Assembly: GCF_000691225.1 (NCBI RefSeq)
Contig: NZ_JMSZ01000001.1
Location: forward strand, 62,001 to 126,000
DNA length: 64,000 bases
Direction of reading: 5' to 3'
DNA from: Nitrincola lacisaponensis
GTDB taxonomy: Bacteria; Pseudomonadota; Gammaproteobacteria; Pseudomonadales; Balneatricaceae
The notes under the pieces: model-generated
Seen by the model: only the letters and a program-made list of their open reading frames with translations
Told to the model about the DNA's origin: nothing
Databases searched by the model: none
In this document: positions 22,022 through 32,231 of the stretch, in pieces
Numbering within the stretch: the first letter of the stretch is position 1
Layout: each line of letters starts with the position of its first letter
Program-made: the position numbers and the translations under genes

Positions 22022-22212
22022 TTCCCACCTAACTCGCAAAATAGAGAAACTACATAGAGACTTCAGTGCGTACCAACTAGGCACATATGCAGCAACGAAA
22101 GGCGCTCAGCAACACGAGCCCATTGACTATGAAGCTAGTCTTCACAGAAACTAGACCGCACATGGAAGCAAGCTCATACGAAACAAGCAGAGATGCAATC
22201 GCTTGAAACAAC

Positions 22213-22278
22213 TTGTACTTTTAGTACAAAAAATTTAAGTCCATAATTGTATGCGCTGCATAGCAATTATTAGTACAA
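22213..22278. promoter_or_regulatory. Inverted-repeat cluster upstream of the methyltransferase operon
   Basis: The 22022-22368 gap holds no gene but has clear structure. TTGTACT-TTT-AGTACAA is a perfect 7-base inverted repeat at 22213-22229. ATAATTGTATGC pairs with GCATAGCAATTAT across three bases at 22243-22270 with one bulged base. A further AGTACAA half-site lies at 22272-22278. This spacing about 90 bases before the methyltransferase start suits an operator, perhaps self-regulated as for many restriction-modification genes. The second repeat could also be an RNA hairpin. Confidence 0.5.
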
Positions 22279-22368
22279 TATTTACAGTTGCAAGACATAT
22301 TTGTCTCTGAATATTAACCACCTAGTAGGGTGTGCTACGAGCAGGGTCGTTAGATAACGGGTTTTAGG

Positions 22369-23421
22369 ATGATTGGGATAGATTTGTTCTCCGGAGCCGG
22401 AGGAATGTCGCTCGGAGCTAGGCTTGCTGGAATTGATGTGCAAATCGCTGTGGAAGCTGACCCGCATGCAGCGACTACGTATTTACATAATCATCAACCC
22501 AAACACGGGATGTTTGGAGATGACATCCGTAAATTCAAGAAGGTTAACATTTCAAGGAGAGGACAACCTGTAGTTGTCTTTGGAGGCCCTCCCTGCCAAG
22601 GATTCTCAACGTCTAACCAGAAAACGAGATCTGCTACGAACGAAAAAAACTGGCTTTTTAGAGAGTTTTTTCGAGTGGTAAAAGATTATCATCCTGACTG
22701 GGTCGTTTTTGAAAATGTGAAAGGACTACTTGAGACAGAACGAGGCATGTTCGTCGAGATAATTCTCCAAGAATTTAAGAAGCTTGGATATGAAGCTTCA
22801 TTCGGCCTTCTCCATGCTACCGATTTCGGCATCCCCCAGAACAGAGCTCGACTTTTTATTATTGGATCACTTCATGGATCTAAATTTGAATTTCCTCAAT
22901 CAACGACTGATAAACCCGTTACCGTACAGGATGCTATAGGTGATCTACCTATATTGAGTACTGGAGCATCTGTTTGTTACAAAGATTATGAAACTGATCC
23001 ACCTAGCGACTATGCTCATAGAATGAGAAAAGGCTTAAAAGGATGCAATAATCATCTTGTTACTAAAAATAATCGGCTAATTATAAATCGTTATAAACAT
23101 ATTCCTCAAGGGAGTAACTGGAAATCGATACCTGAAGAGCTTATGGAAAACTATAAAGATAGATCCCGTTGTCATACAGGTATCTATCGACGCTTAGAGC
23201 TTGATCGACCCTCTGTCGTAATTGGAAATTACAGAAAAAATATGCTAATCCATCCTACACAAGATAGGGGCCTTTCCGTAAGAGAAGCTGCTCGAATACA
23301 GTCGTTCCCTGACGATTTCACATTCAAGGGCTCAATTGGCTTTCAGCAACAACAAGTCGGGAATGCTGTTCCACCTTTGCTTGCAGAGGCGGTATTTAAA
23401 GGATTAATAGAGCAATTATGA
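22369..23421 (+). CDS. DNA cytosine-C5 methyltransferase
   Basis: A 350-residue Dcm-type enzyme that transfers methyl from SAM to C5 of cytosine in a specific DNA site. All key motifs are present: I (DLFSGAGGMSLG, residues 5-16), IV with catalytic Cys76 (GGPPCQGFS), VI (ENVKG, from residue 115), VIII (IPQNRARLF) and X (QVGNAVPPLL near the C-terminus). The region before motif IX that reads the target is short. It should be active. No restriction endonuclease is encoded next to it; instead the ATGA overlap couples it to an HD-domain protein. It heads a four-gene operon. Confidence 0.95.
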   Translation: MIGIDLFSGAGGMSLGARLAGIDVQIAVEADPHAATTYLHNHQPKHGMFGDDIRKFKKVNISRRGQPVVVFGGPPCQGFSTSNQKTRSATNEKNWLFREFFRVVKDYHPDWVVFENVKGLLETERGMFVEIILQEFKKLGYEASFGLLHATDFGIPQNRARLFIIGSLHGSKFEFPQSTTDKPVTVQDAIGDLPILSTGASVCYKDYETDPPSDYAHRMRKGLKGCNNHLVTKNNRLIINRYKHIPQGSNWKSIPEELMENYKDRSRCHTGIYRRLELDRPSVVIGNYRKNMLIHPTQDRGLSVREAARIQSFPDDFTFKGSIGFQQQQVGNAVPPLLAEAVFKGLIEQL

Positions 23422-24539
23422 CTGAATCACAACTACTCCCTCTAGAATGTTTATTGCAGTCGATCAGCCCAGATGCGACTAGCTTCCCTTCGTCAGAAAA
23501 TTATTTTGAAAAATACATTGAGATATTAAAGCAACTTAGAAATCAAGTATATCCCAATATAAATGCTGGGTTAGCCGCACTCTCCAGTGAATCTGGTTTA
23601 TATACAGACCATAGCGATAAGCACTTTGACGAAGTTGTATTATATGCAGGAATATTAGTTGGTCTTAAAAAATCAGTAGATATAAATGAAGTAAAGGAAA
23701 ACGTAAAATCTCATAACTGGATACTTACACCTTATGAAGTATATATACTCTTACTAAGTATTAGGCTTCATGATGTAGGTAACATATATGGAAGAGAAAT
23801 GCATGAGCAAAATATTTTACAGGTGATAAGAAGATTCTCCATCCCTTATTTAAACGAAGAAAAATTAGAGGCGACGATGATCGCATCTATTGCAGGCGCC
23901 CATGGTGGAAAAACGCCTGATGGAGATAAAGATAAAATTGGAAAACTGCGCCAGAATGAATCTAATGGCCATATCTATGATATAGATAGTAAAAAAATTG
24001 CAGCTATAACAAGATTTGCTGACGAAATATGTGAAAACAGACGTAGAGTCGAAAAGTCTGACGCACTTAATATTCCAGTTCATAATTTAGTCTTCCACAA
24101 GTATGCCAAAGCAATTATGGGAAATTCAGTTAAAAACAATATACTATACCTAAATTTCCAATTTCATATTGGTGACTTATCAAAAACATATCAAATATAT
24201 GGTTCCGTCCCCAATAGCGATCAAAAAAAGCTCATCAATGTGAATTTACCAGATATAACTCTTGATAGGTTAAAAAAGGCTGAGTTAGAGCGCCGCTATT
24301 GCAATAAGTTTATTCCTGAGTCGGCTAAAGTAAAAGAAATTCATGTTGAAATTGAAATCTTAGAAAATGATATAGACGAAGAGTCCTTTAGGCACAAATC
24401 ATTAGGTAGAATTAACTTTACTCTTAAGGAAGAGGGTTATCCTCTTAAAGAGGATTTAATGTTCGACGAGAATACAACTAGCTTCATGAGTTACAAGCGG
24501 CTATGTGATATTTGTACTGAGGGGGAGAGCATAGAGTGA
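23418..24539 (+). CDS. HD-superfamily phosphohydrolase-like protein of a conflict-type operon
   Basis: A 373-residue protein with an HD metal-dependent phosphohydrolase pattern: TDHSDKH (H65 and H69), LHD (H118, D119), further histidines H129 and H162, and the late aspartate in RFADE (D202). This spacing resembles the HD domains found in nucleotide-dependent bacterial conflict systems (HD-CE type), a resemblance judged by eye. The C-terminal 150 residues (about 225-373) match nothing I know. Family members hydrolyse nucleotides, nucleotide second messengers or nucleic acids. Start overlaps the methyltransferase stop, and its stop overlaps the next start (GTGA). Confidence 0.8.
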   Translation: MTESQLLPLECLLQSISPDATSFPSSENYFEKYIEILKQLRNQVYPNINAGLAALSSESGLYTDHSDKHFDEVVLYAGILVGLKKSVDINEVKENVKSHNWILTPYEVYILLLSIRLHDVGNIYGREMHEQNILQVIRRFSIPYLNEEKLEATMIASIAGAHGGKTPDGDKDKIGKLRQNESNGHIYDIDSKKIAAITRFADEICENRRRVEKSDALNIPVHNLVFHKYAKAIMGNSVKNNILYLNFQFHIGDLSKTYQIYGSVPNSDQKKLINVNLPDITLDRLKKAELERRYCNKFIPESAKVKEIHVEIEILENDIDEESFRHKSLGRINFTLKEEGYPLKEDLMFDENTTSFMSYKRLCDICTEGESIE

Positions 24540-26371
24540 GCACAATTGACAACCCATTCTCTGTTGAAACTCCTGAGTTAATGTCTGCGGAAGAAATAAT
24601 CGATCTTTTTGTACCGCTGGAAGAATCGTACAGCCTTGAAGTATCGGGACATGTATTTCTGCATGGCCATAGGGGTAGTGGAAAAAGCATGATGTTTAGG
24701 AGGCTAGCACCTGATTGCCAATCTTTACTTCAATCAAAACCAGTATCTGATCTTAACTTCTTTGGTGTATATGTTTCTATCAAGAAAACAGATATAGATT
24801 TAATTGACTATAGTGTTATAGATAATCCGACAGCTAAATCGATAATATCTGAGCATGTATTAGTGTGCTTCTTAATTTCCAAGTTATTATCAGCCATTAA
24901 GAATCACTGTCAGTTATCGAAGAGCTCTTCTGATGGCGCCATAAAGAACTTTTTTAAAAAGGATTTTTTGGACTTACTCCTCAATTCAGGATATGAAGAT
25001 AACTTCAAAAGTAACTTGGATGATATTGAAAATGAATATAATTTGTTAGATTTCATAATCAAGAAAGTTGATGACCTTTTCATCTATCATGTCCGTTATC
25101 TAAGAAAACTTTTGGCAGGTTTAGGGCAACACTTGGAATATAGCGGCCCATTGCTAGGCTATTATGATTTTTTCATCCCTGTAATAGAAAAAATCAAAGC
25201 GTTACCATTTATGCCAAATGGCCCTATCTACATACTGATTGATGATGTCGACAATTTAAATATTGCTCAAACAAAAGTACTTAATACATGGGTTTCTTAT
25301 AGAACAACAGATGTTGTTTCATTTAAACTTGCCACACAGATGAATTATAAAACGCTTTCTACAACAAGCGGGCGAAGAATAGAAACCCCTCATGATTATA
25401 AAGAGATTTATTATTCAAATGTTTATACTGGATCAAAAAAGGAAAAATATCCAGATTGGGTCAGAGAAATTACAGCTAAGCGTCTTCAATCATTTTACAA
25501 AAAGAAATTTGGATACTTAGACAAAATTGACCCCGAAAAGTACTTTCCAGTTGATAAAAAGCAGCAGTTAGCAATTGATGAAATTGCAGAAAAGTATTTA
25601 ACAGGCGAACTTGAAACTAAAGGATTCCGAAAGGCTGATGATGCATATCGATATGCTAGACCAGACTATATAGTTAGCCTGGGTGGAAGTAGGAAAAGTG
25701 GATCAACATATAAATATGCCGGATTTCAGCAACTAGTTCATATATCTTCAGGGGTTATTCGCCACTTTCTAGAGCCTGCCTCCAAGATGTTTGCGTTACA
25801 AGAGCGAGACGCAAAAAATGAACTATTTTTGGAGATAAGTCCTTCTAACCAGAATAAGGTTATCCGAGAAGAAGCTGATAAGCTACTCTTCACTCAAATG
25901 GATAAAATAATACATGATATGGATAATGCTGAAGAAGAAGAAAATGATGCTAGAAGGAATAGCATCCAAAAGCTTCGAAATCTCATAACATCCATAGGCA
26001 GTCTTTTTTATTCTGCAATGAAGTCTGACAAATCAGAACGAAGGGTATTTTCATTTGCTCTTTCGGATCCTGAAAATTTATCGAAAGAATTAAAATCTAT
26101 TCTTGATATGGGTGTCCAGGAAGGTTTTCTATATGAAACATTTATAGGTACAAAGGAAGGTATTGGTAGAACAAGGCTTTATGTTTTAACCAGAAGGCTA
26201 GCACCTATATTTAAACTAGACCCAATCGGTTTTTCAGCTTATAAATTTGTAACATGTAGCTTCTTAGAAACCTCCTTATCAAAGCCTAAGACAATTATAA
26301 ACAAGCTAAATCAGCAAGGTATTGATGCGACCTTAGAAGAGCCCAATTTTTCCCAAGAAAAGCTATTTTAG
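24536..26371 (+). CDS. ORC/CDC6-like P-loop ATPase of a conflict-type operon
   Basis: A 611-residue P-loop NTPase. The N-terminus NPFSVETPEL is followed by Walker A GHRGSGKS (residues 44-51) and Walker B IYILIDDVDN (231-240) with two acidic residues, then a possible sensor segment (VSFKLATQMNYKT). The long insert between the A and B motifs and the C-terminal part (about 390-611, helical and possibly winged-helix) suggest an ORC/CDC6 or STAND-like regulator rather than a helicase. It probably senses or couples methylation state or infection to the HD protein and the next gene. GTG start with GGGGGAG upstream. Confidence 0.8.
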   Translation: MSTIDNPFSVETPELMSAEEIIDLFVPLEESYSLEVSGHVFLHGHRGSGKSMMFRRLAPDCQSLLQSKPVSDLNFFGVYVSIKKTDIDLIDYSVIDNPTAKSIISEHVLVCFLISKLLSAIKNHCQLSKSSSDGAIKNFFKKDFLDLLLNSGYEDNFKSNLDDIENEYNLLDFIIKKVDDLFIYHVRYLRKLLAGLGQHLEYSGPLLGYYDFFIPVIEKIKALPFMPNGPIYILIDDVDNLNIAQTKVLNTWVSYRTTDVVSFKLATQMNYKTLSTTSGRRIETPHDYKEIYYSNVYTGSKKEKYPDWVREITAKRLQSFYKKKFGYLDKIDPEKYFPVDKKQQLAIDEIAEKYLTGELETKGFRKADDAYRYARPDYIVSLGGSRKSGSTYKYAGFQQLVHISSGVIRHFLEPASKMFALQERDAKNELFLEISPSNQNKVIREEADKLLFTQMDKIIHDMDNAEEEENDARRNSIQKLRNLITSIGSLFYSAMKSDKSERRVFSFALSDPENLSKELKSILDMGVQEGFLYETFIGTKEGIGRTRLYVLTRRLAPIFKLDPIGFSAYKFVTCSFLETSLSKPKTIINKLNQQGIDATLEEPNFSQEKLF

Positions 26372-26379
26372 GTGCATAT

Positions 26380-27333
26380 ATGAAAACGAAACTTTCAGAA
26401 ATTAACAAGTCTATACCTGAGGTATCGCTAGTAATTTGCTCTAGTAGCTTTGAGAGGCGCTGGTTTCAAATTACAAAAAATCTATCACCAAAGAGTTTAG
26501 ACTTAATTGTGATCCTTCAAAAAAGCATTGAGAACCCCGCTTGGAAAGAGGGTATAACTGCCATCAAATCTATTCATGGTGATATATATCAAGCATTAGA
26601 TATAGAAAAACTATCGCCGAAGCACACTTGGATAAAATTTGTTCAGGAGATCGTACCATTAATTAAAAAACAGGATAATTTAACGCTTATTGATATCACA
26701 ACCTTTACTCACGAAACCGTAGCTTTTTTCACATCCATGATAAAGCTTTATAAGCTTGAATCAAAGGTTCGATTCGCCTATGCGGGAGCTAGTTCATATA
26801 TGACTAGTAATGAAGAGAGAGATTGGTGGCTCAGTAGAGGGGTAAAGGATATAAGGTCAATCCTAGGGTTTCCTGGTGTAATCAGACCTTCCCAAGGTTC
26901 ACATTTAATAATATTAGTAGGTTTTGAAATAGAGCGTGCAAAAGAGCTTATTATACAGTATGAGCCTAGTTCTATATCCCTTGGTATTGGTACCGACGCA
27001 TACAGCCAAGATTTTTTCGAAAAAAACAATTGGTATAGAAATCAAATACAATCCTTTATTGAAACAGTGAATACTACGATTAAAAATGTTTCAAAATTCG
27101 AATTTTCTTGTTCAGACCCTATTTCAGCGAAAAACTCCATTCTCGCTGAAGCAAATAAGTTTAATAATTTTAATATCACGTTAGCACCTATGAACACTAA
27201 AGTCTCAACAATCGCAGCAGCTTCAGCAGCACTGGAAAACGAAGACTTAAAACTCTGCTATGTCGAGCCACTTGAATACAATAGAACCTATTACTCGACC
27301 CCTGGTGATACTCTGACCTTAATTCATTTATAG
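26380..27333 (+). CDS. Unrecognised 317-residue protein, last gene of the methyltransferase operon
   Basis: I do not recognise the family. The protein is soluble, with alternating beta strands and helices: SLVICSSSFERR near residue 16, LTLIDITTFTHE near residue 104, VRFAYAGAS near residue 135, and HLIILVGFEIERA near residue 178. Near the C-terminus, APMNTKVSTIAAA leads into LCYVEPLEYN. That reads like a Rossmann-type or CARF-like two-lobed fold. It starts 8 bases after the ATPase stop and ends just before a strong terminator, so it is an integral part of the operon and a candidate effector or sensor. Confidence 0.75.
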   Translation: MKTKLSEINKSIPEVSLVICSSSFERRWFQITKNLSPKSLDLIVILQKSIENPAWKEGITAIKSIHGDIYQALDIEKLSPKHTWIKFVQEIVPLIKKQDNLTLIDITTFTHETVAFFTSMIKLYKLESKVRFAYAGASSYMTSNEERDWWLSRGVKDIRSILGFPGVIRPSQGSHLIILVGFEIERAKELIIQYEPSSISLGIGTDAYSQDFFEKNNWYRNQIQSFIETVNTTIKNVSKFEFSCSDPISAKNSILAEANKFNNFNITLAPMNTKVSTIAAASAALENEDLKLCYVEPLEYNRTYYSTPGDTLTLIHL

Positions 27334-27347
27334 GTTGCTACAGCCAA

Positions 27348-27383
27348 AATAGATAGAGCAGCTATATAGCTGCTCTATCTATT
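27348..27383. terminator. Strong terminator ending the island operon
   Basis: A perfect 16-base inverted repeat (arms AATAGATAGAGCAGCT and complement) with a four-base loop, 14 bases after the last island stop codon. It is followed by AAATTTTTA, giving the U tract on the plus strand. It is nearly symmetrical, so may also act on read-through from gyrB. Confidence 0.88.
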
Positions 27384-27426
27384 AAATTTTTATGATATTG
27401 ATATAAACAGCATTGAGGTGCTCAAG

Positions 27427-27460
27427 GATCTCCCGCCTCAATCATATGAGAGGGGAGATC
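27427..27460 (-). terminator. Hairpin downstream of gyrB
   Basis: GATCTCCC (27427-27434) pairs with GGGAGATC (27453-27460), and inner bases CTCA/TGAG extend the stem with a small bulge. It lies 52 bases past the gyrB stop on the minus strand. No good U tract follows, so it may be a processing or weak termination structure. Confidence 0.45.
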
Positions 27461-27512
27461 ACGTAAATGAGACGTCAGATCACGCTAGATGAGATCCGAC
27501 ACGTTAAGCAGC

Positions 27513-29945
<2,433 letters not shown>

Positions 29946-31040
29946 CTAGCGTTGCCGGCAGGTCAAATGACCGGCATCCAGATGAAAGAGCGCCAGATCC
30001 GTATCCGGCGACCAGAATTCAGTTAAGGTGTCTGGATCGACACAGGTGATGAAGCATTGATCGTGACTCTGCTCAAGAAACTGGCAGAAGAGACGTACAT
30101 GCGGTTCATCAAGTTCCGATGGCAGGTCATCAATTAAATAAATACAGGGCCGCTGAGACTGCAAACGATACAACTGCCCTTGAGCCAGCCTGAGCGCGCT
30201 CACGACGAGTTTTTTCTGTCCACGCGACAAACGCTCGGCAGCATTGACACCATCCCAGCGAAAGCGCAAATCAGCACGCTGAGGGCCCGTTAAGGTAAAT
30301 CCCTGAGCCGCTTCACGCTCAAACTGATCCAGCAGCACCTCCTCGAGAGAGCGCTTGCTGTCCCAGCCGGGATAAAACTTCAGCTCAATCGACACATCAC
30401 CCAGCAGCACCTTGAGAATACGTTCAAACTGCGGCACCAGTGCGTCAATATAGGCACGGCGGTGCGCAGTCAGCTGCGTACCATAGGCAACAAACTCGCG
30501 ATCCCAGACCTGCATCTGGAACCGGTCGATTTTACCATATTTCAGCAAAGAATTCCGTTGTTTCAGCGCACGTCGAAAACCGCGCCATAACTGAATAAAC
30601 TGTGTATCGGCATGAAAACCACCCCAGTCGACAAATTGCCGTCGAATACTGGGAGAACCATCCAGCAACTCAAAGGTACCACTGTAAAGCACCTGGACCG
30701 GCAACAGGCTCGCCAGCTCGGCAGCATCCAGTGAGCGACCATCGAAACGTACCCGGACATCACCGTTCAAACGCCGTTCAACACCTAGGGGCAATGGCTG
30801 TGTTGAACCAGGCGCCAGCACGCGAGAGAAAACCAGTGCAGCCTCCTGGCCCTGGGTTAAGACATGACGCAGTTCACTGGTACGGAAGGAGCGGGTGGAC
30901 GACAGGAAATGAATAGCCTCCAGCACGCTGGTTTTACCACTGCCATTTTGGCCCGAGATGATATTGATCCGTGAAGCAGGGGGGAACTCCACAGCCTGCA
31001 GGTTGCGAATACCGCTAATCTTTAAATGAGAGATCGACAT
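29946..31040 (-). CDS. recF: DNA replication and repair protein RecF
   Basis: A 364-residue SMC-like ATPase that helps load RecA at single-strand gaps with RecO and RecR. Walker A GQNGSGKTS lies near residue 30, the ABC-type signature LSRGQKKL near residue 275 and Walker B IYLIDDLPSELD near residue 305. It sits between dnaN and gyrB. The 58-base gap to dnaN contains a stable hairpin. Confidence 0.97.
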   Translation of the reverse strand: MSISHLKISGIRNLQAVEFPPASRINIISGQNGSGKTSVLEAIHFLSSTRSFRTSELRHVLTQGQEAALVFSRVLAPGSTQPLPLGVERRLNGDVRVRFDGRSLDAAELASLLPVQVLYSGTFELLDGSPSIRRQFVDWGGFHADTQFIQLWRGFRRALKQRNSLLKYGKIDRFQMQVWDREFVAYGTQLTAHRRAYIDALVPQFERILKVLLGDVSIELKFYPGWDSKRSLEEVLLDQFEREAAQGFTLTGPQRADLRFRWDGVNAAERLSRGQKKLVVSALRLAQGQLYRLQSQRPCIYLIDDLPSELDEPHVRLFCQFLEQSHDQCFITCVDPDTLTEFWSPDTDLALFHLDAGHLTCRQR

Positions 31041-31062
31041 GAATCAGGGCAGGGTGTCCGCC

Positions 31063-31087
31063 AGGAAGGGCGAAAAACGCCCCTCCT
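31063..31087. promoter_or_regulatory. Stable hairpin in the dnaN-recF gap
   Basis: AGGAAGGGCG at 31063-31072 and CGCCCCTCCT at 31078-31087 form a 10-base stem with one mismatch around an A-rich five-base loop. There is no U tract on either strand, so it is not a standard terminator. It could protect or process the dnaN transcript, or weaken recF expression relative to dnaN. Confidence 0.45.
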
Positions 31088-31098
31088 GACGTAACAGG

Positions 31099-32202
31099 TC
31101 ACATGCGCATTGGCATAACAACATAGAGTGCATCGTTCTCGTCGTAGCCCTGCACCAAGGCACTGGAGTTGGCATCCGACAGAATCAGGCGCACCACATC
31201 AGAGTTCAGAATCGACAGCACATCCAGCAGGTAATTTACGTTAAAACCAATTTCAAGATCCTGGCCCTCGTAATCGACTGCCAGCGTCTCTTCAGCTTCT
31301 TCCTGCTCCGGGTTATTAGCCGTTACCTGCAACATGCCATTGGACAGGTTCAGGCGCACACCGCGATACTTCTCGTTCGACAGAATCGCAATACGGGTAA
31401 AGACCTGACGCAGTTCCTGGCGATCACCCAGCAGCACCTTGTCGCCATTGCGCGGAATAACACGGTTGTAATCCGGAAACTTGCCATCTACCAGCTTCGA
31501 GGTGAAGGTAAAATCACCCACGACGGCACGAATATGACTGGAACCGATGACCAGTGTCACCGGAGCATCGCCACCCTGAAGCAGACGTGCCAGCTCCAGA
31601 ATCCCCTTGCGCGGGACAATAATCTGATGATCCAGCCCTGCATCCGCCTCAACAGCGGTCATGCAGGTGGCCAAGCGGTGACCGTCAGTCGAGACGGCAC
31701 GCAAGTGTGCATCACGAACCTCCAGCAGCATACCGTTAAGATAGTAACGCACATCCTGCTGGGCCATGGAGAAGCCGGTTTTCTCGATCAACTGACGCAG
31801 TGAAGACTGAGGCAACGAAATAGTCAGCGCCTCAGGACTGTCTTCCACATTGGGAAAGTCTGCGGCAGGCAGCGTCGCCAAGGAGAAACGACTGCGTCCT
31901 GCCTTAATGCGCGCCTTGTCATCCGACACACTGATTTCAACCAGTGCATCATCCGACAGCGACTTGCAGATATCCATGAGCTTGCGCGCTGGCACTGTGA
32001 CAGAACCCGGTTCTGGCAACTCCTGCAGCGGAATACGGGCAACCAGCTCGACTTCTAGGTCCGTACCTGTCAACGACAGCATACCGTCCTCAGCAACCAA
32101 CAGGATATTGGACAGTACCGGCATGGTCTGACGGCGTTCAACAACACCTGCGACCAGTTGCAGGGGTCTGATTAGTGCTTCTCTGGAAATCACAAATCTC
32201 AT
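31099..32202 (-). CDS. dnaN: DNA polymerase III beta sliding clamp
   Basis: A 367-residue protein that forms the ring-shaped dimer holding DNA polymerase III on DNA. The three similar clamp domains span the whole length, with MKFVI-like opening MRFVISREALIRPLQ and the usual C-terminal VMPMRM. It follows dnaA by 29 bases and probably shares its promoter. Confidence 0.98.
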   Translation of the reverse strand: MRFVISREALIRPLQLVAGVVERRQTMPVLSNILLVAEDGMLSLTGTDLEVELVARIPLQELPEPGSVTVPARKLMDICKSLSDDALVEISVSDDKARIKAGRSRFSLATLPAADFPNVEDSPEALTISLPQSSLRQLIEKTGFSMAQQDVRYYLNGMLLEVRDAHLRAVSTDGHRLATCMTAVEADAGLDHQIIVPRKGILELARLLQGGDAPVTLVIGSSHIRAVVGDFTFTSKLVDGKFPDYNRVIPRNGDKVLLGDRQELRQVFTRIAILSNEKYRGVRLNLSNGMLQVTANNPEQEEAEETLAVDYEGQDLEIGFNVNYLLDVLSILNSDVVRLILSDANSSALVQGYDENDALYVVMPMRM

Positions 32203-32231
32203 GGCTTCATTCCTTGGTCAGGATCTGAACA

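Larger units (their letters stand above)
20820..27400. other. AT-rich accessory island between glyS and gyrB
   Basis: From about 20820 the composition drops, by eye, to well below that of glyS and gyrB, with AAA/ATA/TTA-rich codon use throughout the five genes up to 27333. On the left it begins after the glyS terminators and first parS site; on the right it stops at its own terminator before the convergent gyrB. No integrase, transposase, tRNA or clear flanking direct repeat is visible, so the entry route is unknown; homologous replacement between conserved flanks would leave this picture. The 20664-21154 stretch itself has no gene: only terminators, two parS sites and AT-rich DNA. Confidence 0.75.

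Noticed and set aside
22022-22368. Possible restriction control (C) protein gene before the methyltransferase
   Set aside because: No reading frame of helix-turn-helix type is present in the gap, only inverted repeats.
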